Positions 29,010 through 37,199 of a DNA stretch of 37,397 nucleotides are shown one piece after another; position 1 is the stretch's first letter; each line of letters opens with the position of its first letter. The stretch covers positions 5,001 through 42,397 of the forward strand of contig CAUYUJ010008087.1 in the NCBI GenBank assembly GCA_963575745.1. Reading direction: 5' to 3'. The stretch comes from Prorocentrum cordatum. Lineage: Eukaryota; Sar; Dinophyceae; Prorocentrales; Prorocentraceae. The notes under the pieces are model-generated. The model worked only from the letters and a program-made list of their open reading frames with translations, did no database searches and was not told the DNA's origin. The position numbers and the translations under genes are program-made.

Positions 29010-30090
29010 AGATCCATCACGCACCAGCCCCGACTACGCACGCAGGGAAGCCCGACCGCCCAACCCTGCAGCACAGCATGATGGAGCAACATGGAGTCGC
29101 GGCCTTCTTCTATCTCTGCTCCGACGCCTGCTCCTTGAACGGCCGTCCCTGCGAGTGACAATCAAATGGGCAACTCTAATGCATCGCTGCTGCCCGCTGC
29201 CTGGTTGAACTGCCGCGGTGTCTGGTCACAATCAGAGCATGCCGCAAAATCTCGCCTGCAACCGGAACGGAAAGACACCACAAAGCACAGAGCAGGACGT
29301 GCCGAATTCCCCTGCCTGCCTGAGAAGATTCGGGGTCGGGTCTGGTTGTGCGCACGGCGCTTCCCCCTGTGGGCAACACTAACGGAGGTTTTGTCCAACA
29401 TTCCCGAGGTGGAGGGCTGCGGCCTGACCGTCGCGCCCCTGACCGTGCTACAAGACAAGCTGGCGTTGGCAGAATCAATGTAATAGTTTCGTGACTTCAA
29501 TTGGGGAACAACGACATTGAGCACTTGCCGCGCGCGTGTTGTCTAGGCGCGTTTCAATTATTTTCTCCGCGGTTTTGAGGGTTGCGCGTTTACCTTGACT
29601 GTGGGATGCTTAGACGGCTTGCCTTGTCGAGAGAACTACTCAGACTACGCTGAAATTACGGCACTCTCCAAATGAACGTCCACTGATCCCTGCCATCGCA
29701 CTACCTTGCAAGGTGAGATTATCCGCATATTGAGCAATCTATCTAGCATTGAGTACATTGGAATTAAGAAACTGGACTGTGGCTGAACGGCCCATGACCA
29801 CTTTACAAAGGTACACGCACACACAGGACACTTAGGACAGACAGAGCACAACCATGACACCCGCTCCGAGCGCGACGACAGTGTCTGTCCGAACAGACGA
29901 GCTATCTCAACTATTTCAGGACGCGTTCGGAGATACAGAGCCCAAAGGGCAGACCAGCGGATGCTGACAGCAAGAGCGGAATCCCGACGAGGTATTCAAA
30001 ACTGGTCGAAAGGAGAAAGGTTTCCACCCACGCGAATTCAATAGGTACATGTCTTGGCAACTTAAGATGCTTGCGTTCATCAAATCATTG
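29010..30090. other. Low-copy stretch, the best place to look for coding sequence
   Basis: Balanced composition and no repeats recognised. A 105-residue frame at 29166-29483 (plus) and a 120-residue antisense frame overlap. A 37-residue frame at 29854-29967 begins in a good initiator context (ACAACCATGA) and has mixed, non-repetitive composition (MTPAPSATTVSVRTDELSQL...). No homolog is recognised for any of these, and no splice pattern can be proven, so I do not call a gene. Confidence 0.4.
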
Positions 30091-30096
30091 ACCTTC

Positions 30097-30979
30097 ATAT
30101 CGGAGAGAGCGTGATCCACCGCCGCTTTAGTGGAAAATTGCCGCCCCTTTTCCTCCGGAACCCTGGGGGTCCCCCCACCCCCTCCGAATATATCCCCCCC
30201 CCGCCCTGCTGGAACCCCTCCCTCCCCCCCCCCACCCTTCCCTGGCAAACCCCCACCCTCCCTAAAAACCCCCCCCCCCCCCTCGAGCTCGAAAACCGGG
30301 GGGGGTCACTACCGGTTCGACCCCCCCCCCCTCGAAAACGGGAGGGGGGGGTCACTACCGGTTCGAACCACTGAGCTGTCCCACTGTTCCCACCACTGTC
30401 CCCACTGTCCCTACCACTGTCCCCACTGTACCTCTTTCCCATTGTCCCACCGCCGTCCTCGCCACCGCCTTCACCACTGTCCCCACCACCACTGTACCCT
30501 CCACTGTCCTACTGTTTCCACCACATTCCCACTGTCCCCACACCACTGTCCCCACCACCACCGTCCCCACCACTGTCCCACAGTCCCCACTGTTCCCACC
30601 ATTGTCTTCACCATTGTCCCCACCACTACCGTTCCCACCACTGTCCCACTGTCCCCACCACTGTCCCACACTCCCCTCACCACTGTCCCCACCACCACCG
30701 TCGCCACCACTGTCCGCCCCCCCCCTCGGTTTTCGAGGGGGAGGGGGGGTTCGAACCGGTAGTGACCCCCCCCGGTTTTCGAGCTCGAGGGGGGGGGGGG
30801 TTCGAACCGGTAGTGACCCCCCCCCCTTTCATGATGAACTGGGGGGGGAGGGGGGGAGGGGTTCGAACCGGTAGTGACCCCCCCCGGTTTTCCGGAGGGG
30901 GGGGGGGGGAGGGGTTCGAACCGGTAGTGACCCCCCCCGGTTTTCCGCTAGCAGCGGTAGAACACGCTCTTTCTCATAT
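30097..30979. mobile_element. Element W, palindromic C/G-tract unit
   Basis: The outer ends are related inverted sequences: ATATCGGAGAGAGCGTG at the left and, inverted, ATATGAGAAAGAGCGTG at the right, continuing through an ACCGC..GTGGAAAA-like segment. Inside, TCACTACCGGTTCGA occurs twice at the left (30306, 30352). Its complement TTCGAACCGGTAGTGA occurs four times at the right (30750, 30801, 30862, 30915), each beside long G or C runs. The middle is a CCACTGTCCC minisatellite. Confidence 0.65.
30366..30712 (+). repeat. CCACTGTCCC minisatellite
   Basis: Irregular repeats of CCCACTGTCCCCACCACTGT and variants (ACCGTCCC, ATTGTCCC) with no stop codons in several frames. Thr/Val/Pro/His-rich or antisense Gly/Trp/Gln-rich frames follow from this. 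Confidence 0.9.
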
Positions 30980-30989
30980 CGGAATCGAG

Positions 30990-31425
30990 GGCTTGCGCTC
31001 ACGCAGATCCGTGTCGAGTCGCGCACGTGCTGGCTTGCTCTGGGCCGTAACCACTCGCGCTGAGATGAGCACCCTGAGTCTCGAACATGTTCTCATGGGG
31101 GCAAGACGAGGCGCCCGCCTTCCCACCCGCCCTTTTCCTCACCCCCCTCTTGCTCTATCTCTCTCATTGCTATATTATCTGTCCATCTCTCTCTCGAGCC
31201 TACCCCCCTCCTCCCTCCCATCCACCGCCTCCTCCTCCTCGTCCTCGCGAACAGGGTCGGCGGTACTGGCCGTACAGTCGGGGCGTTGACCTAAGGAACC
31301 CTAAATCAGGAACGAGGCCCCCTTTTCTCCATAAGTTCACCTTCGATTTCCGGTCGAAGACATGAGGAAAGCCTGAGGCAAGCTGTGAAACACTTGAGGA
31401 GCGCGGAGCCCCTCCCCAACGAAAA
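30990..31425. other. Low-copy and pyrimidine-rich stretch
   Basis: 31120-31240 is C/T-rich with TCTCTCTC runs and a short TCC tract. The remainder shows no gene or repeat I recognise. Confidence 0.45.
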
Positions 31426-31430
31426 GGGTT

Positions 31431-31610
31431 CTCCAGATTTCGTAATAAAAGGGAGGGGGTCTGGACCCTCCAAGACAAGCCATTTCAGACCCCCCCCCGT
31501 GGGAGAATCCTCCAAAACATCGTCCCCAGACCCCCCCAGGCCCTCCAAGATAGCCTGGAAGAGACCCCCCCCGAAATGAGACCCCCCTCCCTTTCTTACG
31601 AAATCTGGAG
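31431..31610. mobile_element. Family E element E2
   Basis: 180 bp, with the same CTCCAGATTTCG...CGAAATCTGGAG ends as E1. Flanked by TT on both sides. Interior differences from E1 are few. Confidence 0.88.
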
Positions 31611-31786
31611 TTCCTTCTTCAGGGCCCCGACTGTAAGGCCTTCGCAGGATGCCCCCAGGAGGCAAGCCGACGGCTGACGAGAGGCCACCGACGAGGCCCT
31701 CGGAGGCAGCGCGCGAGAGCGCCGCACCCGGGGCGCGGCGGCGGCTTTCTTGCGCGGCGCAGCGGGGCAGAGGCGGAGGAGAGCGG

Positions 31787-32025
31787 GAGGAGAGGAGGAG
31801 GCAGGAGGAGGAGGAGGAGGAGGAGGAGGAGGAGGAGGAGGAAGAGGAGGAGGAGGAGGAGGAGCAGGAGGAGGAGGAGGAGGAGGAGGAGGAGGAGGAG
31901 GAGGATGAGAGGAGGGAGGAGGCGGGGATGGGAGGAAGAGGGAGGAGGAGTAGGAGGAGGTGGAGGAGGAGGGGGGAGAGAGGGACGAGAGATGGAGGAG
32001 AGAGGGAGGAGAGGAGGAGGGGGGA
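31787..32025 (+). repeat. GGA microsatellite
   Basis: A long GGA/GGAGA tract that abuts the duplicated segment 32028-32305. Confidence 0.95.
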
Positions 32026-32027
32026 GG

Positions 32028-32305
32028 CGACGGGGCGGGAGGAGCACGGCTGCCCAGAGGCTGCCCTTCACATCGCACCATCGACCGAATCTCCCTGCAG
32101 GATCGAGCCCATCGAATCGAGCTAAACCCCATCTTTGTGGATGGACAGACCTCCCTTGAGTAAAACGTGGTTTAGTGAAAACGACCTGAGGCCCAAACCT
32201 GGCGGGCGCAGGCCTGGAAAACGACGGCCACGGCGCCCCCTCGAGAACCGAAGACGGCCAATTCACTAATCGACGTGTCAGGGCAGGAGGTCTGTCCACC
32301 CCCGA
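32028..32305 (+). repeat. Duplicated segment: flank plus family A (first copy)
   Basis: From CGACGGGGCGGGAGGAGCAC through the family A right end, this segment reappears at 34848-35126 with a constant offset of 2820 bp over most of its length and a single 1-bp shift near the end. The match stops exactly at the right terminus of the A element. Confidence 0.9.
32135..32305. mobile_element. Family A element A2, 5-bp TSD
   Basis: The start is slightly decayed (TTGTGGATGGACAG); the end is TCTGTCCACCCCCGA. Perfect CATCT on both sides (32130-32134 and 32306-32310). 171 bp. Confidence 0.87.
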
Positions 32306-32452
32306 CATCTGTGGAGGGGGAAATCGCCGTTGGGGGGGGGGGGCGAGGTCGAAGCGATTGCTACCGCGCGGGGGGCATCGGCGGGCGGCCCCGCCACAGC
32401 CCTGGCCGCTGCAGATCAGGTCAGGTCAAGTGATGGCCGCGTTTACCATCCA

Positions 32453-32515
32453 CTCCTCCTCCTCCTCCTCCTCCTCCTCCTCCTCCTCCTCATCCTCCTC
32501 CTCCTCCTCCTCCTA
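32453..32515 (+). repeat. TCC microsatellite
   Basis: A TCC run with one TCA interruption, ending about 45 bp before M2. Confidence 0.92.
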
Positions 32516-32559
32516 CCGAGCGGATCGGAATCGCGGGCGGCCCCGACGGAAGGCGAGGA

Positions 32560-32951
32560 TCGGAGGGCGGGCCCGGGGGGGAGGTGAGCGGGGGCAGGCC
32601 TGCTCAGAAGGCGGCGGGGCCTCTCAGAAGAGGCCCCAGGACACACACATAGAAACACACACACAAAACTACTCCCCATATTATTTCCGACATGTTCTGG
32701 GTTTCTGTCTTCCCCCCCCCACTTCCCATAATTTCCTCCCATATTTTCTGGGGGATCGAGGATTAATTGGGTTCGTGTGTTTTTTCCTCTCCCGATTCTC
32801 AGAAGCCCTCGGGCCTTCTGAAAAGTCACCCTTGTCTTCGGAGGAGGCTCGGAAAACTCCCTCCACAGAAGGACCGGGGGGCTTCTGAGAAGCCCCGCCG
32901 CCTTCTGAGAAGGCCTGCCCCCTCTCACTTCCCCCCCGGGCGCTCCGCCGA
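32560..32951. mobile_element. Family M element M2, 5-bp TSD, carrying L5
   Basis: Left TCGGAGGGCGGGCCCGGGGG; right CCCCCGGGCGCTCCGCCGA. TIRs continue inward through GGGGGCAGGCC and CAGAAGGCGGCGGGG, about 70 bp in all. Perfect GAGGA on both sides (32555-32559 and 32952-32956). Without L5 it is about 220 bp. Non-coding. Confidence 0.85.
32626..32795 (+). mobile_element. Family L element L5, nested in M2
   Basis: Starts AGAAGAGGCCCCAGGACAC and ends TTTTTTCCTCTCCCGA. Flanks are CTCTC and TTCTC (4 of 5). M1 shows the uninterrupted site GGCGGGGATTCTCAGAAG, confirming insertion into a pre-existing M element. Confidence 0.83.
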
Positions 32952-33142
32952 GAGGAGAGGAGAAGACAGGGGCCTGGCTTCTCTGAGGGGCGGCCAACAC
33001 ACCATCCGCCCGGCTCGAAGTTGTGCGGTGCTGCCTCCGCGGACTCTCGGAGTTACCGTCGGCCGGCTTGAACTTCTGGCTGATGAGCTTGGCCATCCCC
33101 GCCGTCTGCGGTATCAACTCCTGGGCACCAGCGGGTACACCC

Positions 33143-33293
33143 TGCGAAATGCTTAAGAAATCATGGGTTAAGAAATTCATAGTCTCAGAAGTTGAATAAA
33201 AACCCAAAAATTCTATTCAAATCTTAGGATTTACATTGAAACATTAAGAATAAACGAGACTCTGGCCGAAAATTTAAGTTTTCTTAAGCATCG
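33143..33293. mobile_element. Possible TIR element S (AT-rich)
   Basis: ATGCTTAAGAAA at the left and TTTCTTAAGCAT at the right are exactly inverted, with GCGA or CGC outside. The interior is strikingly AT-rich relative to its surroundings. Single copy; TSD not resolved. Confidence 0.6.
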
Positions 33294-33299
33294 CCTAAG

Positions 33300-33580
33300 G
33301 TGTAAACGGGAGCAAGCTGAGCCACCGCTGCCCGTTCGTGACGCCAGCTCCCGGGCGCTGGCAACGACGAGTAGAATAGGGAGCCCACAAAGGACGTACG
33401 CGCCCAACTATGTACATGAACACGGCCCCTTGACCCGCGAGACCTGCCGCGCGATACGAACATTCGCGCAATGCGAACTCTCAAAACCAGCGTGGATTCA
33501 TGTACATGTACGCCCTTCTTTCGCTCCTGATAGAAGAAGTCGCAGGCTGGACAGGGTGAATACTCGGGTCTGCCAGAAGT
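33300..33580. other. Low-copy stretch
   Basis: No gene recognised. ATGTACATGAACACGGCC at 33411 and ATTCATGTACATGTACG at 33497 are partly complementary. Otherwise complex. Confidence 0.4.
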
Positions 33581-33584
33581 GCCG

Positions 33585-33712
33585 CTGGCCCAAGGTGCCC
33601 CCCAGGATTCCCAAGGAGGCCCAACGGCCTCCAGAGCACCCCTCACGAGGCCCCAGGAGGAGGCCCCAGGATCTCCGGAATTGGGGGAGAAACTGGGGGC
33701 ACCTTGGGCCAG
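33585..33712. mobile_element. Possible TIR element V
   Basis: CTGGCCCAAGGTGCCCCC and GGGGGCACCTTGGGCCAG are an exact 18-bp inverted pair enclosing about 90 bp. Single copy and no clear TSD. Confidence 0.6.
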
Positions 33713-33798
33713 TTCAGCGACCCCCAGAAGATGGGCGACGGTGTCAACTGATGGCAGCAGGGCGCGGGGACGGCACTGGCAGCGGCAGCGGTGAGGGT

Positions 33799-34160
33799 CT
33801 TGAGAATCAGCTCACGCAGCTGATTTTCCCGGCGCCTCCCGGCGCCGGAGGCGCCCATGCATCGAGGACTGGGCCCCTTGGCGAGGCCGAAACTAGCTGC
33901 ATGCAGCAAATTTCGTGACCCCCCTTTCCCAATCCCCCCCCTGATGGTCCGCTACCGAAAATTTCCGGTAGCGCTCCGCAGAGATCGGTCGCTACCGAAA
34001 TACCGAAATGCAGCGCCCAATACCAGTATCAGAGCGTTCTGAAATCCGCTATTTCAACGCCCTCAAACGAAGATCCGGTCGCTACCGAAATTCGGGGTGC
34101 GTCGAAATCGCTACCGAAAATTTCCAGTACCAGACCATATCCCCCCCTTTCGTCCGGCCC
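33799..34160. mobile_element. Family D element D4, left-truncated and split by H1
   Basis: Begins inside the family at TTGAGAATCAGCTCACG, so the left TIR is lost. It runs to the C-run of the right TIR, is interrupted by H1, then resumes with CCCCTTTCGTCCGGCCCGA. Confidence 0.87.
33944..34138 (+). mobile_element. Family H element H1, nested in D4
   Basis: 195 bp. The ends ATGGTCCGCTACCGAAAATT and AATTTCCAGTACCAGACCAT are inverted. The left end contains the 24-bp near-palindrome CGCTACCG..CGGTAGCG; the right-end copy has lost part of it. CTACCGAAAT words recur inside. Inserted in the C-run of the D4 right end, so the TSD cannot be separated from the C-run. Confidence 0.88.
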
Positions 34161-34254
34161 GAAAAACGGCACATCGCGTCCAGCAGCACCTGTCCTCCCC
34201 CCGCCGTCGGACCCCAGAGGAAGGTCGAGCGGATCCACTTGCGGTTTTCTGGTT

Positions 34255-34435
34255 TTTGCTTCGGTGGACCCGACTTCCGTCCGCGCGGATCCGATTTCGG
34301 ACTTTCTGGATCCGCGTCGGGCCTTTTTTTCTACGACGGATCCGACTTCTGCCCCGCTTCGAACTCTTATGTTATCAAATTAGAGCGGGGCACCGGAGGA
34401 AATCGGATCCGCGGACCCAGGAACCCGCCCGTGTT
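34255..34435. repeat. Inverted GGATCCG-rich segment
   Basis: GGACCCGACTTCCGTCCGCG and CGGATCCGATTTC near the left are matched by AAATCGGATCCGCGGACCC at the right. GGATCCG occurs several more times between. Possibly another TIR unit; single copy. Confidence 0.45.
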
Positions 34436-34472
34436 GAGATTGTGCGGGGGAAGGGGGTTCGGTCATCAACGT

Positions 34473-34642
34473 TCGGGGATGGACAGACCCCCCTTTAGTA
34501 AAACGTGGTTTAGTGAAAACGACCTGAGGCCCAAACCTGGTGGGCGCAAGCCTGGAAAATAACGGCCACGGCGCCCTCGAGAACCGAAAACGGACAATTC
34601 ACTAATCGACGTGTCACTGTTGGGGGTTCTGTCCACCCCCGA
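34473..34642. mobile_element. Family A element A3, 5-bp TSD
   Basis: 170 bp, intact: TCGGGGATGGACAGACCCCC at the left and TTCTGTCCACCCCCGA at the right. Perfect AACGT duplication (34468-34472 and 34643-34647). Confidence 0.9.
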
Positions 34643-34746
34643 AACGTCCCAGGATGGGCCCTGTGCTGTCGCGTGCGCTCCCCCCATGCGCTTTCCGCGC
34701 GCGGGGGCCCCCTTCAACATGCATGCGTACCTCCCACCTCCTCGAA

Positions 34747-35126
34747 TCGGGGATGGACAGACCCCCCTTTAGTAAAAGGAGAGAGGAGGAGGGGAGAGGG
34801 AGGAGGAGAGGAGGAGGAGAGAGGGAGGAGGGGAGGAGGGGAGGGGGCGACGGGGCGGGAGGAGCACGGCTGCCCAGAGGCTGCCCTTCACATCGCACCA
34901 TCGACCGAATCTCCCTGTAGGATCGAGCCCATCGAATCGAGCTAAACCCCATCTTTGTGGATGGACAGACCCCCCTTTAGCAAAACGTGGTTTAGTGAAA
35001 ACGACCTGAGGCCCAAGCCTGGCGGGCGCAGGCCTGGAAAATAGCGGCCACGGCGCCCTCTCGAGAGCCGAAAACGGACAACTCACTAATCGACGTGTCA
35101 CTGTTGGGGGTTCTGTCCACCCCCGA
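34747..35126. mobile_element. Composite family A element (A4 end to A5 end), 5-bp TSD
   Basis: Starts with a bare family A left end (34747-34777), then a GGA tract, then about 107 bp also found at 32028-32134, then a complete A copy (A5, 34955-35126). The outermost ends are flanked by a perfect TCGAA duplication (34742-34746 and 35127-35131), whereas the inner left end of A5 has no matching flank. This suggests the whole 380 bp inserted as one unit. Confidence 0.78.
34775..34846 (+). repeat. GGA microsatellite in the composite element
   Basis: A GGA tract joined directly to the family A left end at AGTAAAAGGAGAGAGG. The right edge is the duplicated segment. Confidence 0.92.
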
Positions 35127-35199
35127 TCGAATGCCTGGAATGCCTACCAGGAAACATTCCCCCGCAATACAAAACGCGCCTACATGGGCCTACCTTTCT

Positions 35200-35529
35200 G
35201 TCGGGCGTGTCCCTCCTACAGGGGGATTCTCGACGAAAAATTAAACACAAATGCCCCAAAAATGCCCCCAAAGGTCAGAAAATACTTACAACATTGCCCC
35301 CTGACTATTTTTGGATTATTGTTTGATCATTTTGTGGATTTTTTTTTGTTTTTTTTTTTTTCAAATTGCTTATTTTAATGTTTTTTTTTTGTTTTTAATT
35401 TATGTATTTATTAATTTATGTATTAATTTATTTATTTATTAATTTATACTTATGTATTAATGTGTATATATTAATTCATTTGTTTCAAACTGTTTCGTCG
35501 AACATCCCCCTGCAGGGGGTAGGCCCGAC
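35200..35529. mobile_element. Family B element B3 (expanded)
   Basis: Left GTCGGGCGTGTCCCTCCTAC then GGATTCTCGACGAAAA; right TTTCGTCGAACATCCCC then GGGTAGGCCCGAC. 330 bp rather than 181 because of a T-run and a TTTATTAATTTATG-type expansion. ATAA follows the right end. Confidence 0.83.
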
Positions 35530-35547
35530 ATAAGCCTACCTGCCGAG

Positions 35548-35677
35548 GAGCCGCCCCGAGGCAACACTGTTATTGGATTATTTTTTGATCATTTTGGATT
35601 ATTGGCCCCTGACTATTTTTGGATTATTTTTTGATCATTTTGTTTTTTTTGAGCCGCCCCGAGGCAACACTACCCAG
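35548..35677 (+). repeat. 103-bp direct duplication
   Basis: GAGCCGCCCCGAGGCAACAC occurs at 35548 and 35651. The T-rich segment between (GACTATTTTTGGATTATTTT) resembles the B3 interior. Confidence 0.75.
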
Positions 35678-35872
35678 ATGGTCTGGTACCGGAAATTTTC
35701 GGTAGCGATTTCGACGCACCCCGAATTTCGGTAGCGACCGGATCTTCGTTTGAGGGCGTTGAAATAGCGGATTTCGGAACGTTCTGATACCGGTATTGGG
35801 CGCTGCATTTCGGTATTTCGGTAGCGACCGATCTCCGCGGAGCGCTACCGGAAATTTTCGGTAGCGGACCAT
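35678..35872 (-). mobile_element. Family H element H2
   Basis: 195 bp, in the opposite orientation to H1. Hand comparison finds five differences from H1, all transitions. Both ends retain the CGCTACCG/CGGTAGCG-type palindromic structure. Immediate flanks read TACCCAG and CAGGGTA, which extend the inverted repeat. Confidence 0.9.
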
Positions 35873-35994
35873 CAGGGTACACCTCGGGGGCACGGCAACT
35901 TCTCGCCGGCGGCCCCGGCGGCCCCAGCGGCTCGCCTCGGCGGCCTCCGGCGGCCCGCGCGGCGCACCGAATCCAGAGGTAATTCGGGCACCGC

Positions 35995-36135
35995 TCCTCC
36001 TGCTCGGACCCCCTCCTCCTCCTCCTCCTCCTCCTCCTCCTCCTCCTCCTCCATCTCCTCCTCCTCCTCCTCCATCTCCTCCTCCTCCTCCTCCTCCCCC
36101 TCTTCCTCCTCCTCCTCCTCCTCCTCTCCTCCTTG
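35995..36135 (+). repeat. TCC microsatellite
   Basis: TCC repeats with CAT and CTT interruptions. Confidence 0.94.
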
Positions 36136-36200
36136 TTCTGAGGCGTTGGCGTTCCACACGTTCTGAGGAGCATCGACGGTCTCCCCCCCCCCTGTTTCTA

Positions 36201-36427
36201 GGCCTCCTAGATGGGGTCCGAGTAGATGGGGTCGGAGGATCGCGCCGCATCGCCGACGCATCGACGATGCGGCTCGATGTGGAGCCCGTGTTTCCCACGT
36301 CGACGTCGCCGAGACATCGCCGACGCGTCGCGGACGCATCGCGGAGGCATCGCCGACACATCGGCGACGCATTGGCGATGCGGCGCGATCCTTCGACCCC
36401 AGCTGCTCGGACCCCCTCTAGGAGGCC
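36201..36427 (-). mobile_element. Family C element C3, TCTA TSD
   Basis: Ends GGCCTCCTAGATGGGGTCCG and CGGACCCCCTCTAGGAGGCC. TCTA on both sides (36197-36200 and 36428-36431). The asymmetric internal word (GGAGCCCGTGTTTCCC) shows the copy is inverted relative to C1 and C2, so its target also reads TAGA in element orientation. Confidence 0.88.
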
Positions 36428-36484
36428 TCTAATCAAAGCCCCCTCTGGTTCTTTCGATGCATCTCCTGGCCTCTCCAGCCCTCT

Positions 36485-36600
36485 CCCTGGCCCTCCTCCT
36501 CCTCCTCCTCCTCCTCCTCCTCCTCCTCCTCCTCCTCCTCCTCCCCCACGTCCTCCTCCTCCTCCTCCGCCTCCTCCTCCTCCTCCTCCTCCTCGGCCTG
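36485..36600 (+). repeat. TCC microsatellite
   Basis: TCC tract with a pure core of about 20 units. Confidence 0.95.
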
Positions 36601-36605
36601 ACGCG

Positions 36606-37010
36606 ATCAGCTGCAGGGTTGGGGCCAGCTCGTGCGAAGGTGGCTCAAGCGTGCGCGTGAAGCGAGCAAAGGGAAGGCAGCTGAGCACGGGGCAGAACGC
36701 AGACAGACATTGGAGGCCTGGAAATGGGCACCAACACCAAAACAGGGGGTTGCCTCCATAGGGGGAAGATGATCCTAGATTTCGGTGTTGGTGGTAATAT
36801 TTCGGTCACCTTGGAAGCCAGAATATTACCACCATCACCGAGATCGGGATTTTCTTCCCTCGGTGGAGGCACACCGCCGATATTGGTGTTGGTGTCAACC
36901 TCTAGGCCTGCGAAGACAGTGGCAGCAGGTGCTGTTGCCGGCGGGGCCTCGTGCGAGAAAGCAGGCAGTGGCATCAGCTGCAGCAGTGCGACCAGCTCGT
37001 GCAAGAAGGG
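36606..37010 (+). repeat. CAGCTGCAG/CAGCTCGTGC repeat around X
   Basis: ATCAGCTGCAG followed by CCAGCTCGTGC occurs at 36606 and again at 36973. CTCGTGCGAGAAAGC at 36947 starts a 48-bp imperfect repeat. X lies between the copies. Confidence 0.6.
36714..36909. mobile_element. Foldback element X
   Basis: AGGCCT, CACCAACACCAA, GCCTCCA, GGGAAGA and GGTGGTAATATT occur in order in the left half and as complements in reverse order in the right half. Arms are about 90 bp with a loop of under 20 bp. Single copy. Confidence 0.75.
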
Positions 37011-37199
37011 AGGCGGCGTGCACAGCAGACTTGCGATGCAGCGCATCCGCGGACGGTCCGCTCCTGTGTACAACTACAGCGAGGGGATTGCGATGCCCTC
37101 CTCCATCCCCTCCACACCCCCCTCCATCTCGGTCCTCCGAAGGCTGCGCAACACTCGGTAGACTGGAAACGCATCTCTACTCCGACCAGAGGACAGGTC

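Noticed and set aside
30030-30120. 5.8S rRNA-like words GGTGGATCAC and GATGAACGCA on the minus strand
   Set aside because: Only two short words match. The spacing and the rest of 5.8S are absent, and the first word lies inside the element W end.
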